Source: Actinokineospora pegani
Lineage (GTDB): Bacteria > Actinomycetota > Actinomycetes > Mycobacteriales > Pseudonocardiaceae
Assembly: GCF_009745975.1 (NCBI RefSeq)
Contig: NZ_WHOL01000061.1
Span: 62,001 to 126,000, forward strand
Length of the DNA: 64,000 nucleotides
Direction: 5' to 3'
Every line of letters begins with the position of its first letter. The stretch's first letter is position 1. Of this stretch, positions 48,793 to 56,694 are shown one piece after another. The notes under the pieces were generated by a model. That model was not told the origin of the DNA, did not search any database, and was given only the letters and a program-made list of their open reading frames with translations. The position numbers were made by a program, and so were the translations under genes.

Positions 48793-48800
48793 TTAACTAC

Positions 48801-49982
48801 ATGGTCGCGCATGTCGAGCAGGGAACCTCTCGTCGGTGGGTCATCCTCGGGGTGGCCGTCGCGGCCCAGGCCGCCACGAGCACCCTCGTCTACGGCCTGC
48901 CGTTCCTGATCCCGGCGATCCGCTCCGCCGAGGGCATGAGCCTGGCCGGGGCCGGGAGCCTGACCGTCGCGCCGGTGCTGGGCGTGCTGGTGGCGCTGAT
49001 CGCCTGGGGCGCGGCCGCGGACCGGTTCGGCGAGCGGGTCGTGATGACGATTGGCATGACCGGCACCGGCCTGGGCGCGCTGGCCGCGGTCTGGGCGCCC
49101 GGCACCGGCTGGCTCGCCGCGGCCCTGGTGGTGGCCGGGGTGTTCTCGGCGTCGATCAGCGCGGCCAGCGGCCGGGCGGTGCTGGGCTGGTTCGGCCCCG
49201 CCGAGCGCGGCCTGGCCATGGGCATCCGCCAGACCTGCCAACCGATCGGCGTCGGCATCGCGGCGCTGACCCTGCCGTCGGTGGCCGGTGGTTTCGGGTA
49301 CCGGGCGGCCTTGCTGGTCCCGGCCGCGCTGTGCCTGGTGAGCGCGGTCCTGGTCGTCCTGCTGCTGCTCGACCCGCCGCGCAAGCCCGCCACCGGCGTG
49401 GCCGCCACGCGCTCGCCGTACCGCGGGGGTCGGCTGGCGCGGGTGCACCTGGCCAGCGCGCTGTTGGTGGTGCCCCAGTTCGTCTCGGCCACGTTCGCGC
49501 TGACCTACCTGGTCAGCGAGCTGGGGTGGGACGCGGTGGCCGCGGGCGCGGTCCTCGCCCTCGTCCAGGTCTTCGGGGCGCTGGGCCGCGTCGGGGCGGG
49601 GGTGTGGTCGGACCGGGTCGCCAGCCGGATGCGCCCGATGCGTGCCATCGCGGCCACCGTCGCCGCGTTCTTGCTGGTCTGGGCCCTGGGAGACCAAACG
49701 GCGGCGTGGCTGGCGGTGGTCGGCCTGATCGCGGTGCTCGTCGTCTCGGTCACCGACAACGGCCTGGGCTTCACCGCGACGGCCGAGCTGGCCGGCCCGT
49801 CCTGGGCCGGTCGGGCGCTGGGCATCCAGAACACCGGCCAGAACGCGGTGGCCCTGGCCGTCGCCCCGGTCTTCGGCGCGCTGATCCCGGTCGCGGGCTG
49901 GACGTGGAGCCTGGTCGTCGCCGCCGCGCTGCCGCTGGCCGCGATGGCGCTGACACCGGTGCGGGGCGAGGTCGTGGCCTAG
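48801..49982 (+). CDS. MFS transporter
   Basis: A 393-residue major facilitator with 12 predicted helices. The start of helix 1 is WVILGVAVAAQAATSTLVYG. The motif between helices 2 and 3 is AAADRFGERVVM, and GLAMGIRQTCQPIGVGIAAL and ALGRVGAGVWSDRVASRM are MFS-like loops. It resembles CynX/NarK-like or metabolite exporters; the substrate is unknown. ATG at 48801 is used; ATG at 48753 would add 16 residues. Neither has a good ribosome site. The preceding A+T-rich region carries inverted repeats. Confidence 0.85.
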   Translation: MVAHVEQGTSRRWVILGVAVAAQAATSTLVYGLPFLIPAIRSAEGMSLAGAGSLTVAPVLGVLVALIAWGAAADRFGERVVMTIGMTGTGLGALAAVWAPGTGWLAAALVVAGVFSASISAASGRAVLGWFGPAERGLAMGIRQTCQPIGVGIAALTLPSVAGGFGYRAALLVPAALCLVSAVLVVLLLLDPPRKPATGVAATRSPYRGGRLARVHLASALLVVPQFVSATFALTYLVSELGWDAVAAGAVLALVQVFGALGRVGAGVWSDRVASRMRPMRAIAATVAAFLLVWALGDQTAAWLAVVGLIAVLVVSVTDNGLGFTATAELAGPSWAGRALGIQNTGQNAVALAVAPVFGALIPVAGWTWSLVVAAALPLAAMALTPVRGEVVA

Positions 49983-49989
49983 GCGTGTC

Positions 49990-50571
49990 CTAGCGGCGGG
50001 TGTCGACCCGGTGGAAGTTGAGGTAGGCGCGCGAGGGCGTCGGTCCGCGCTGCCCCTGGTAGCGGGAGCCCGCCTCCTGGGAGCCGTAGGGGAACTCGGC
50101 CGACGAGGAGAGCCGGAACAGGCACAGTTGCCCGATCTTCATCCCCGGCCACAGCGTGATCGGCAGGTTCGCCACGTTGGACAGCTCCAGCGTGATGTGC
50201 CCGGTGAACCCGGGATCGATGAACCCCGCCGTCGAGTGCGTCAGCAACCCCAACCGCCCCAGCGACGACTTCCCCTCCAACCGCCCCGCCAGGTCATCGG
50301 GCAGCGTCACCGCCTCGTACGTCGACCCGAGCACGAACTCCCCGGGGTGCAGCACGAACGGCTCGTCCTGCTCCGCCTCGACGGCCGAGGTCAGGTCGTC
50401 CTGCTGCTGCCGGGGGTCGATGTGGGTGTACCGAGTGTTGTTGAAGACCCGGAAGAACCGGTCCAACCGCACGTCGATGCTGGAGGGCTGCACCATCAAC
50501 GGCTCGAAGGGCTCCAGGCCGAACCGACCGGAGTCGAGTTCCTTGCGCAGGTCACGGTCGCTCAGCAGCAC
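49990..50571 (-). CDS. dcd: dCTP deaminase
   Basis: A 193-residue enzyme of dUTP/dTTP synthesis. [75 protein letters not shown] and the C-terminal [17 protein letters not shown] are all present. Actinobacterial forms of this length may be bifunctional dCTP deaminase/dUTPase. ATG at 50571. It is divergent from tRNA-Gly, the arrangement recalled at M. tuberculosis Rv0321. Confidence 0.95.
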   Translation of the reverse strand: MLLSDRDLRKELDSGRFGLEPFEPLMVQPSSIDVRLDRFFRVFNNTRYTHIDPRQQQDDLTSAVEAEQDEPFVLHPGEFVLGSTYEAVTLPDDLAGRLEGKSSLGRLGLLTHSTAGFIDPGFTGHITLELSNVANLPITLWPGMKIGQLCLFRLSSSAEFPYGSQEAGSRYQGQRGPTPSRAYLNFHRVDTRR

Positions 50572-50640
50572 CCGCCCACCCTAGCCGTCGGCCCCTGCGC
50601 GCACCGCCGCGGACCACGCCGTGTACGATGTGATCGTTCT

Positions 50641-50714
50641 GCGGATGTAGTTCAATGGTAGAACATCAGCTTCCCAAGCTGAATACGCGGGTTCGATTCC
50701 CGTCATCCGCTCCA
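50641..50714 (+). tRNA. glyU: tRNA-Gly (anticodon CCC)
   Basis: 74 nt including an encoded CCA. The acceptor GCGGATG pairs with CATCCGC; anticodon stem TCAGC/GCTGA holds the loop TTCCCAA, anticodon CCC at 50673-50675; the T arm contains GGTTCGATTCC. It reads GGG codons. The body closely resembles E. coli glyU. Confidence 0.97.
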
Positions 50715-50722
50715 GCGCTGCG

Positions 50723-50757
50723 AATGCCCTGGTCATCATCATGATGACCAGGGCATT
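50723..50757. terminator. tRNA terminator
   Basis: A 15-bp perfect stem (AATGCCCTGGTCATC and its complement) with a 5-nt loop, then TTTTCGCTTTT. It is 9 bp after the tRNA and also faces the convergent gene at 50779. Confidence 0.92.
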
Positions 50758-50778
50758 TTCGCTTTTCGCGCGGGCGGC

Positions 50779-51234
50779 TCAGGCCCGGGCGCGGGCCTTC
50801 ATCTGGGCGCGCAGGGCGGGCAGGCCGAACTCGCGGACGGCGGTGAGGACTTCCTCGGCCGTCTTGGCGAAGGGCTTGCCCGCGTCGATCTGCCACCAGA
50901 GGTCACCGATGGGCACGGCGTTGCCGACGAGCATGAGGTCGCCGATGCGCTCCTGCCAGGCGCCCGCGGTGTGGCCCGCCGCGCGCAGGTAGGGGCGGAT
51001 GCGGAGCTGGGAGGCCCACTCGTCGGTGGCGGAGACGGTCAGGACGAGGGTGAAGCGGGTGGCGCGGGGGGTGCTGGTCTGCAGGATGGCGATCTCGCCG
51101 ACCTGGCCCACGCCGCGCATCTGGAAGCGGCGACCCGCGCCCACGAAGCCGAGGGCGCGCAGGCCGGGGGCCAACTCGGTCTGGACCATGAGCTGGAACC
51201 ATTCATCCGCGTTGCGGACCGCACCTGCCTCCAA
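50779..51234 (-). CDS. hypothetical protein, DUF4304-like
   Basis: A 151-residue cytosolic protein. NADEWFQLMVQTELAPGLRA, LGFVGAGRRFQMRG, and AWQERIGDLMLVGNAVPIGD resemble the DUF4304 family (helix, then a beta sheet), whose function is unknown. TTG at 51234 with a G-run 6 nt upstream gives this length; an ATG at 51309 would add 25 Pro/Gly-rich residues. The call is weak. Confidence 0.55.
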   Translation of the reverse strand: MEAGAVRNADEWFQLMVQTELAPGLRALGFVGAGRRFQMRGVGQVGEIAILQTSTPRATRFTLVLTVSATDEWASQLRIRPYLRAAGHTAGAWQERIGDLMLVGNAVPIGDLWWQIDAGKPFAKTAEEVLTAVREFGLPALRAQMKARARA

Positions 51235-51657
51235 CGTCGCCCCCCTTCGCTCGGTCGGAAGCCCGGGAGCGACCGCTGGACGCCCCGCCGGACACCCATC
51301 GCCGTGCAAATACCCAAAAAGCGGTCATTCACACGGCCGCTGGCCTCCACGCTGGCCAGTCGAGACCACGTGGTCGCCCACGCAGCGCGGTCGTCCGATC
51401 ACCGGGCTTGGACCACGAGCGTATCCGCGCCCGCGGACACTTCCCACTCGACTGCCCGTTCCGTGACCTTCACCCATCGGGACCTCGACACGGAGGGTCG
51501 CGAACCGCCACCATTTGCTGTGTTGTGTGTCACAACACAGCTCCCCTTTAGGGGGGACTTTGCGAGTGCGCGGTCCGGAACCTGAGACTGCACGTCTCGC
51601 CCAGCCGATGGGCGGTGTCGGTTGACACGGTCGGGTGACACCCAGGAGGAACCACTG
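51235..51657. other. gene-free stretch before the LuxR-type regulator
   Basis: About 420 bp, likely a promoter region. It contains GACCACGTGGTC (51364-51375), the long inverted repeat at 51517-51541 and a small CCCC-TTTA-GGGG repeat next to it. I see no convincing small gene. Confidence 0.55.
51517..51541. promoter_or_regulatory. 10-bp-arm inverted repeat upstream of LuxR-type gene
   Basis: GCTGTGTTGT - GTGTC - ACAACACAGC, arms perfect. It starts ~140 bp before the LuxR-type start and is the strongest candidate operator in the region. A CCCCTTTAGGGG element follows at once. Confidence 0.7.
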
Positions 51658-52386
51658 ATGCCACGCAGCCTCACCCCTCGGCCCATCGGGGGGCTGGGCC
51701 AGAGCGAGGGCGGACTGGCCATCGCCCTGGTCGACGGGGTGCCGATGTTCCGCGAAGGGCTCTCGGCCCTGGTGCTGCGCACCCGGGGCCTGCGGTGGCT
51801 GGGGGCCACGGACACGCCGCAGGGCGCGCTGCAGTTCGCCGAGCGGTACCGGCCGGACGTGGTGATGATCGACTCCGGGCTGGACCCGCGGCACCACCTC
51901 AGCCACACCCTCACCGGGGCCAACGGGGACCTGGTCGTGCTGATCCTGGTGCGCGACGGGCACCGCACGACCCAGTACGTGGCGACCGCGATCGCCGCGG
52001 GCGTGCACGGTGTGATCCTCCGCTCGGCCGAGCCGCCGCAGTTGCTGGAGGCCGTCCAGGCGACCCACCGCGACCGCCGGTACGTCGACCCGGCACTCGC
52101 CGCCACGGTCGCCGCGCCGCGCAGCCGCCTCGCGCACATCGGCGAGGGCGAGCAGCAGCCGCTGTCGCGCCGCGAGTTCCAGGTGTTGCAGCTCATCGCC
52201 GACGGCCTGGAGAACCAGGCGATCGCCAAGATCCTCTACGTCTCGGTGGAGACCGTGCGGACCCACGTGAAGAGCATCCTGCGCAAGCTCTCCGCCCGGG
52301 ACCGGACGCACGCGGTGGCCGTGGCCTTCAAGTCCGGGGTCCTCATCGCGCCGCCCCCTCGACGGTCGACGACCGAGCGGACGTGA
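51658..52386 (+). CDS. LuxR/NarL-type regulator with atypical receiver
   Basis: A 242-residue protein. Residues ~20-140 resemble a response-regulator receiver (ALVDGVPMFREGLSALVL; VVMIDSGLDP). The acidic pair is reduced to Asp26-Gly27, the Asp72 phosphoacceptor position remains, and the switch Lys is replaced by Arg122 (GVHGVILRSAEP). Residues ~170-225 are a LuxR helix-turn-helix (QVLQLIADGLENQAIAKILY, VSVETVRTHVKSILRKLSAR). Control by phosphorylation is therefore doubtful. ATG at 51658 has AGGAGG 8 nt upstream. No sensor kinase is adjacent. Confidence 0.88.
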   Translation: MPRSLTPRPIGGLGQSEGGLAIALVDGVPMFREGLSALVLRTRGLRWLGATDTPQGALQFAERYRPDVVMIDSGLDPRHHLSHTLTGANGDLVVLILVRDGHRTTQYVATAIAAGVHGVILRSAEPPQLLEAVQATHRDRRYVDPALAATVAAPRSRLAHIGEGEQQPLSRREFQVLQLIADGLENQAIAKILYVSVETVRTHVKSILRKLSARDRTHAVAVAFKSGVLIAPPPRRSTTERT

Positions 52387-52436
52387 CCGGAACCACAGGT
52401 TCGCAACCGCCATCCGAGCGACTTTCCTTGCCGGAG

Positions 52437-52474
52437 TTACCCGCAAGTAATATGCTGTTGTTACCGGTGAGTAG
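52437..52474. promoter_or_regulatory. tandem TTAC-N6-GTAR palindromes before FadE5-like gene
   Basis: TTACCCGCAAGTAA (52437-52450) and TTACCGGTGAGTAG (52461-52474), starts 24 nt apart, 61-98 bp before the acyl-CoA dehydrogenase start. TTACTGGCGAGTAG at 46366 is the same kind of site. The regulator is unknown. Confidence 0.6.
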
Positions 52475-52534
52475 CGCGCTTCTGCTCGCGGCTTGACTTA
52501 CCCGCACGAGCGTGAGGGACACGGAGCAACCACC

Positions 52535-54367
52535 ATGGGTCACTACAAGAGCAACGTCCGCGACCTCGAGTTCAACCTGTTCGAGGTCTTCGGCGTGCAG
52601 GAGCGCCTCGGCAAGGGCGTCCTGGCCGACTCCGACGAGGACACCGCCCGCGGCGCCCTCGCCGAACTCAACAAGCTCGCGATCGGCCCGTTGGCGGAGT
52701 CCTTCGCCGACGCCGACCGCAACCCGCCGGTGTACGACCCCAAGACGTTCAGCGCCACGCTGCCCGAGGGGTTCCGGAAGTCGTTCCAGGAGCTCTGGGA
52801 CGGCGAGTGGTGGCGGCTGGCGCTGACCACCGACCTCGGCGGCCTCGGCATCCCCCCGTCGGTCCAGTGGGCCGCGGCCGAGCTGATCCTGGGGGCCAAC
52901 CCGCCGCTGTTCATGTACCTCGCGGGCCCGGCGTTCGCGATGATCGTGGACCGCAACGGGACCGAGGAGCAGCAGCGCTGGGCCCGGTTCATGATCGAGA
53001 AGTGCTGGGGCGCCACCATGGTGCTCACCGAGCCGGACGCCGGTTCCGACGTCGGCGCGGGCCGCACCAAGGCCGTCAAGCAGGACGACGGCACCTGGCA
53101 CATCGACGGCGTGAAGCGCTTCATCACCTCGGCCGACCAGGACCTGACCGACAACATCATGCACCTGGTGCTGGCCCGCCCCGAGGGCGCGGGCGCGGGC
53201 ACCAAGGGCCTGTCGCTGTTCCTGGTGCCGAAGTTCCACTTCGACACCGAGACCGCGGAGCTGGGCGAGCGCAACGGCGCCTTCGTCACCAACGTCGAGC
53301 ACAAGATGGGCATCAAGGCGTCCACCACGTGCGAGCTGACCTTCGGCCAGCACGGCACGCCCGCGGTCGGCTGGCTGCTCGGCGAGGTGCACAACGGCAT
53401 CGCGCAGATGTTCCAGGTCATCGAGTACGCCCGGATGATGGTCGGCACCAAGGCCATCGCGACCCTGTCGACCGGCTACCTCAACGCGCTCGAGTACGCC
53501 AAGGAGCGCGTGCAGGGCGCCGACCTGCCGAACATGCTCGACAAGACCGCCCCGCGCGTCACCATCACCCACCACCCGGACGTCCGCCGCTCGCTGATGC
53601 TGCAGAAGGCGTACGCGGAGGGCCTGCGCGCGGTGTACCTCTACACCGCCACCTTCCAGGACCAGATCTGGACCGGCGAGGGCGACGAGGAGTCGCAGAA
53701 GCTCGCCGAGCGGGTCAACGACCTGCTGCTCCCGATCGTCAAGGGCGTCGGCTCCGAGCGGGCCACCGAGCAGCTCGTGCAGTCGCTGCAGACCCTGGGC
53801 GGTTCGGGCTTCCTGCAGGACTACCCGATCGAGCAGTACATCCGCGACTCCAAGATCGACTCGCTCTACGAGGGCACCACGGCCATCCAGTCCCTGGACT
53901 TCTTCTTCCGGAAGATCATCCGGGACAAGGGCCAGGCGCTGGCGTACCTGGCGGGCGAGATCAGCAACTTCATCGAGGCCGAGGGCGGCAACGGCAGGCT
54001 CAAGAACGAGCGCGCCCTGCTCAAGCAGGCCCTCGAGGACGTCCAGGGCATGCTGGGCGCGCTGATCCAGTACCTCACCGCCTCGCAGGACGACCCGCAG
54101 AACATCAACAAGGTGGGCCAGCACAGCGTCCGCCTGCTGATGGGCACCGGCGACCTCCTGGTCGGCTGGCTGCTGCAGCGCCAGGCCGAGATCGCCATCA
54201 CCAAGCTCGACGGCGGCGCCGCGGGCAAGGACAGGGCCTTCTACGAGGGCAAGGTCGCCGTCGCGTCCTTCTTCGCGAAGAACGTCCTGCCGGAGCTGTC
54301 GGCGGGCCGCAAGATCGTCGAGAACGCCGACAACGACCTGATGGACCTGGACGAAGCCGCCTTCTAA
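52535..54367 (+). CDS. acyl-CoA dehydrogenase (FadE5-like)
   Basis: A 610-residue flavoenzyme of the long FadE5 group. The first ~150 residues are a helical extension ([20 protein letters not shown]). The FAD core holds [20 protein letters not shown] and [14 protein letters not shown]. The catalytic Glu is probably in [16 protein letters not shown]. The C-terminal ~200 residues are a second helical domain ([20 protein letters not shown]). It oxidises acyl-CoA to enoyl-CoA. ATG at 52535; length matches Rv0244c (FadE5). It may be co-regulated with the Fe-S reductase through a shared palindrome. Confidence 0.92.
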   Translation: MGHYKSNVRDLEFNLFEVFGVQERLGKGVLADSDEDTARGALAELNKLAIGPLAESFADADRNPPVYDPKTFSATLPEGFRKSFQELWDGEWWRLALTTDLGGLGIPPSVQWAAAELILGANPPLFMYLAGPAFAMIVDRNGTEEQQRWARFMIEKCWGATMVLTEPDAGSDVGAGRTKAVKQDDGTWHIDGVKRFITSADQDLTDNIMHLVLARPEGAGAGTKGLSLFLVPKFHFDTETAELGERNGAFVTNVEHKMGIKASTTCELTFGQHGTPAVGWLLGEVHNGIAQMFQVIEYARMMVGTKAIATLSTGYLNALEYAKERVQGADLPNMLDKTAPRVTITHHPDVRRSLMLQKAYAEGLRAVYLYTATFQDQIWTGEGDEESQKLAERVNDLLLPIVKGVGSERATEQLVQSLQTLGGSGFLQDYPIEQYIRDSKIDSLYEGTTAIQSLDFFFRKIIRDKGQALAYLAGEISNFIEAEGGNGRLKNERALLKQALEDVQGMLGALIQYLTASQDDPQNINKVGQHSVRLLMGTGDLLVGWLLQRQAEIAITKLDGGAAGKDRAFYEGKVAVASFFAKNVLPELSAGRKIVENADNDLMDLDEAAF

Positions 54368-54384
54368 GGGCCAGACAGTTCCGA

Positions 54385-54420
54385 CCGAAGGCCCCCGGGG
54401 TTCGCCCCGGGGGCCTTCGG
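54385..54420. terminator. strong UUCG-loop terminator
   Basis: A perfect 16-bp stem (CCGAAGGCCCCCGGGG and its complement) closed by TTCG. It begins 18 bp after the FadE5-like stop. Confidence 0.92.
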
Positions 54421-54496
54421 CGCGTTCACGGGCCTGCACCGATCTCACAAGATGGGCGGGGAACAGCCCGGGCCGTCCACTGTGTTGGATGGTTGC

Positions 54497-56311
54497 GTGA
54501 CTTCGTTGATGCGCGGGCGGGTGCGTGGGGCCGAGCTGGTGGGGCGGGGCTGGCTCAACACCGGTGGGCGGGAGCTGCACCTGGGGGACTTCCGCGGCAA
54601 GGTGGTCCTGCTCGACTTCTGGAGCTTCTGCTGCGTCAACTGCCTGCACGTCCTCGACGAGTTGCGGCCGCTCGAGGCGGAGTTCGACGACGTGCTGGTG
54701 ACCGTGGGGGTGCACTCGCCGAAGTTCAAGCACGAGGCGGAGGCCTCGTCGCTGGTGGCGGCGGTGGAGCGGTACGGGGTGCACCACCCGGTGTTGGACG
54801 ACCCCGAGCTGACGACGTGGCAGGCGTACGCGGTGCGGGCCTGGCCGACGCTGGTCGTGATCGACCCCGAGGGGTACGTCGTGCACGTCGCCGCGGGGGA
54901 GGGGCACGTCGAGGCGTTGCGGCGGGTCGTCGCCGAGGTGGTGGAGGTCCACGAGGCGAAGGGGACGCTGCACCGGGGCGACGGGCCCTACGTGCCGCCG
55001 GTGCCGGAGCACACCGAGTTGCGGTTCCCGGCCAAGGCGACGGCCACGGAGCGGGGGACGTTGCTGGTCGCCGACACCGCCCACCACCGGGTCGTGGAGC
55101 TCGACGGTGAGACCGTGCTGCGGGCCTGGGGAACCGGGGAGCGCGGGCGGCGGGACGGGACCGAGGCCTCGTTCTCCGAACCGTCCGGGGTCGCCGTGCT
55201 GCCGGACGACATCGCCGCAGAGGTCGGGTACCACCTGGTCGTGGCCGACACCGTGAACCACCTGCTGCGCGGGGTCGACACCGACTCCGGCGCGGTCACC
55301 ACCGTGGCGGGCACGGGGGCGCAGTGGCGCAACGGGCCGACCGGTGGGCAGGCGACCGAGGTCGACCTGAGCAGCCCGTGGGACCTGGTCTGGTGGGAGC
55401 CCGCCGGTGGCGTGGTGATCGCGATGGCGGGCAACCACACGCTCGGCCTCTTCGACCCCCGCACCGGCGTGGTGGAGCGCTGGGCGGGCACCACGGTCGA
55501 GGGGCTCAAGGACGGGCCCAGGGCGGACGCCTTCTTCGCGCAGACCTCGGGGTTGGCGGCCACCGACGACCGGCTCTGGCTGGTCGACTCCGAGACCTCC
55601 GCGCTGCGCTGGGTTGACACCGGCGGGCAGGTGCACACCGCCATCGGGCGCGGGCTGTTCGACTTCGGGCACCGCGACGGCGACGCCGGGCAGGCCCTGT
55701 TGCAGCACCCGCTCGGGGTGACGGCGCTGCCGGACGGGTCGGTCGTCGTGTCCGACACCTACAACGGGGCGCTGCGGCGGTTCGACCCGGCGACCAACCA
55801 GGTCAGCACGCTGGCGACCGGGCTGGCCGAGCCGTCCGGGGCCGCGCTGCTCGACGGGGAGCTGGTGGTCGTCGCCTCGGCGGCGCACCGGGTGGAGCGG
55901 CCCGTCCCGACCAGCGACCTGGTCGCGGGGGAGGCGCACCGGGTGCGCAGGCCGCCGACGGAGGTCGGGGTCGGGGAGCTGGAGCTGGCGGTGGTGTTCC
56001 AGCCGCCGCGCGGGCAGCAGCTCGACGAGCGGTACGGGCCCTCGACCAGGCTGGAGATCACCTCGTCGCCGCCCGGGCTGCTGGCCGAGGGCGCGGGCGA
56101 GGGCACGGACCTGGTCCGCAGGCTGGTGGTCGCGGAGGGTCACACGGAGGGGGTGCTGCACGTGGTCGCGCAGGCGGCGAGCTGCGATTCGGCAGGCGCC
56201 GAACACGGTGCGTGCCACCTGACCAGGCAGGACTGGGGGGTGCCCGTTCGGGTGGTCGCCGGTGGGCCAGGGCGGCTGCCGCTGGTGCTCGGCGGCATGG
56301 ACGGGAACTGA
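54497..56311 (+). CDS. thioredoxin-NHL repeat protein (NHLRC2-like)
   Basis: A 604-residue protein. Residues ~30-140 are a thioredoxin-like domain with the pair CVNC (FWSFCCVNCLHVLDELRPLE), preceded by another Cys. Residues ~170-530 form a beta-propeller of NHL repeats (HHRVVELDGETVLRAWGTGE; YHLVVADTVNHLLRGVDTDS; DGSVVVSDTYNGALRRF). It is similar in layout to NHLRC2. No signal peptide is seen. GTG at 54497 is used; ATG at 54512 is possible. It starts a run with a GroES-like and a VanW-like gene. Confidence 0.88.
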   Translation: MTSLMRGRVRGAELVGRGWLNTGGRELHLGDFRGKVVLLDFWSFCCVNCLHVLDELRPLEAEFDDVLVTVGVHSPKFKHEAEASSLVAAVERYGVHHPVLDDPELTTWQAYAVRAWPTLVVIDPEGYVVHVAAGEGHVEALRRVVAEVVEVHEAKGTLHRGDGPYVPPVPEHTELRFPAKATATERGTLLVADTAHHRVVELDGETVLRAWGTGERGRRDGTEASFSEPSGVAVLPDDIAAEVGYHLVVADTVNHLLRGVDTDSGAVTTVAGTGAQWRNGPTGGQATEVDLSSPWDLVWWEPAGGVVIAMAGNHTLGLFDPRTGVVERWAGTTVEGLKDGPRADAFFAQTSGLAATDDRLWLVDSETSALRWVDTGGQVHTAIGRGLFDFGHRDGDAGQALLQHPLGVTALPDGSVVVSDTYNGALRRFDPATNQVSTLATGLAEPSGAALLDGELVVVASAAHRVERPVPTSDLVAGEAHRVRRPPTEVGVGELELAVVFQPPRGQQLDERYGPSTRLEITSSPPGLLAEGAGEGTDLVRRLVVAEGHTEGVLHVVAQAASCDSAGAEHGACHLTRQDWGVPVRVVAGGPGRLPLVLGGMDGN

Positions 56312-56357
56312 TACCACGGCTGCAGGCCGCCCGCGAGCGGACAGTTACCATTCGACG

Positions 56358-56678
56358 GTGGCGGAAGCACAACTCGAGATCCAGATGCTCCAGGACCGGC
56401 TCCTCGTCCGCCTCTCCACCGAGGAGGGCGAACGACGCAGCTCCGGGGGCATCGTGATCCCAGCCACCGCGCAGGTGGCCCGACGTCTCGCCTGGGGGGA
56501 CGTGCAGGGCGTGGGGACCAGCGTGCGCAACATCAAGGTGGGTGACCGGGTGCTGTTCAACGCCGAGGACCAGTTCGAGGTCGAGGTCCACGGCAAGACG
56601 TACCTGGTCATGCGCGAACGAGACGTGCACGCCATCGCCAGCGAGCGCACCGAACACGGAACCGGGTTGTACCTGTAA
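56358..56678 (+). CDS. orphan GroES-like co-chaperonin
   Basis: A 106-residue GroES-fold protein. IQMLQDRLLVRLSTEEGERR, GGIVIPATAQ (mobile-loop-like) and GDRVLFNAEDQFEVEVHGKT match the GroES barrel. The usual EYLIL-type final strand is TYLVMRERDVHAIA. No groEL is adjacent, so this may be a paralogue with a different partner rather than the main GroES. GTG at 56358 lies 46 bp after the thioredoxin-NHL gene and 16 bp before the VanW gene. Confidence 0.85.
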   Translation: MAEAQLEIQMLQDRLLVRLSTEEGERRSSGGIVIPATAQVARRLAWGDVQGVGTSVRNIKVGDRVLFNAEDQFEVEVHGKTYLVMRERDVHAIASERTEHGTGLYL

Positions 56679-56694
56679 ACAGGAAAGGTGAGCC

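Noticed and set aside
46347-49697. 1116-codon minus-strand open frame opposite the Fe-S reductase and MFS genes
   Set aside because: His/Arg/Asp-rich composition without any motif; the plus-strand frames carry complete 4Fe-4S, CCG and MFS signatures.
50641-50757. Integration site with attached mobile element at tRNA-Gly
   Set aside because: No integrase, no repeated tRNA 3' end nearby; the following hairpin is a normal terminator.
52343-56317. 1324-codon minus-strand open frame
   Set aside because: It covers the acyl-CoA dehydrogenase and thioredoxin-NHL genes from the opposite strand; compositionally a GC artefact.
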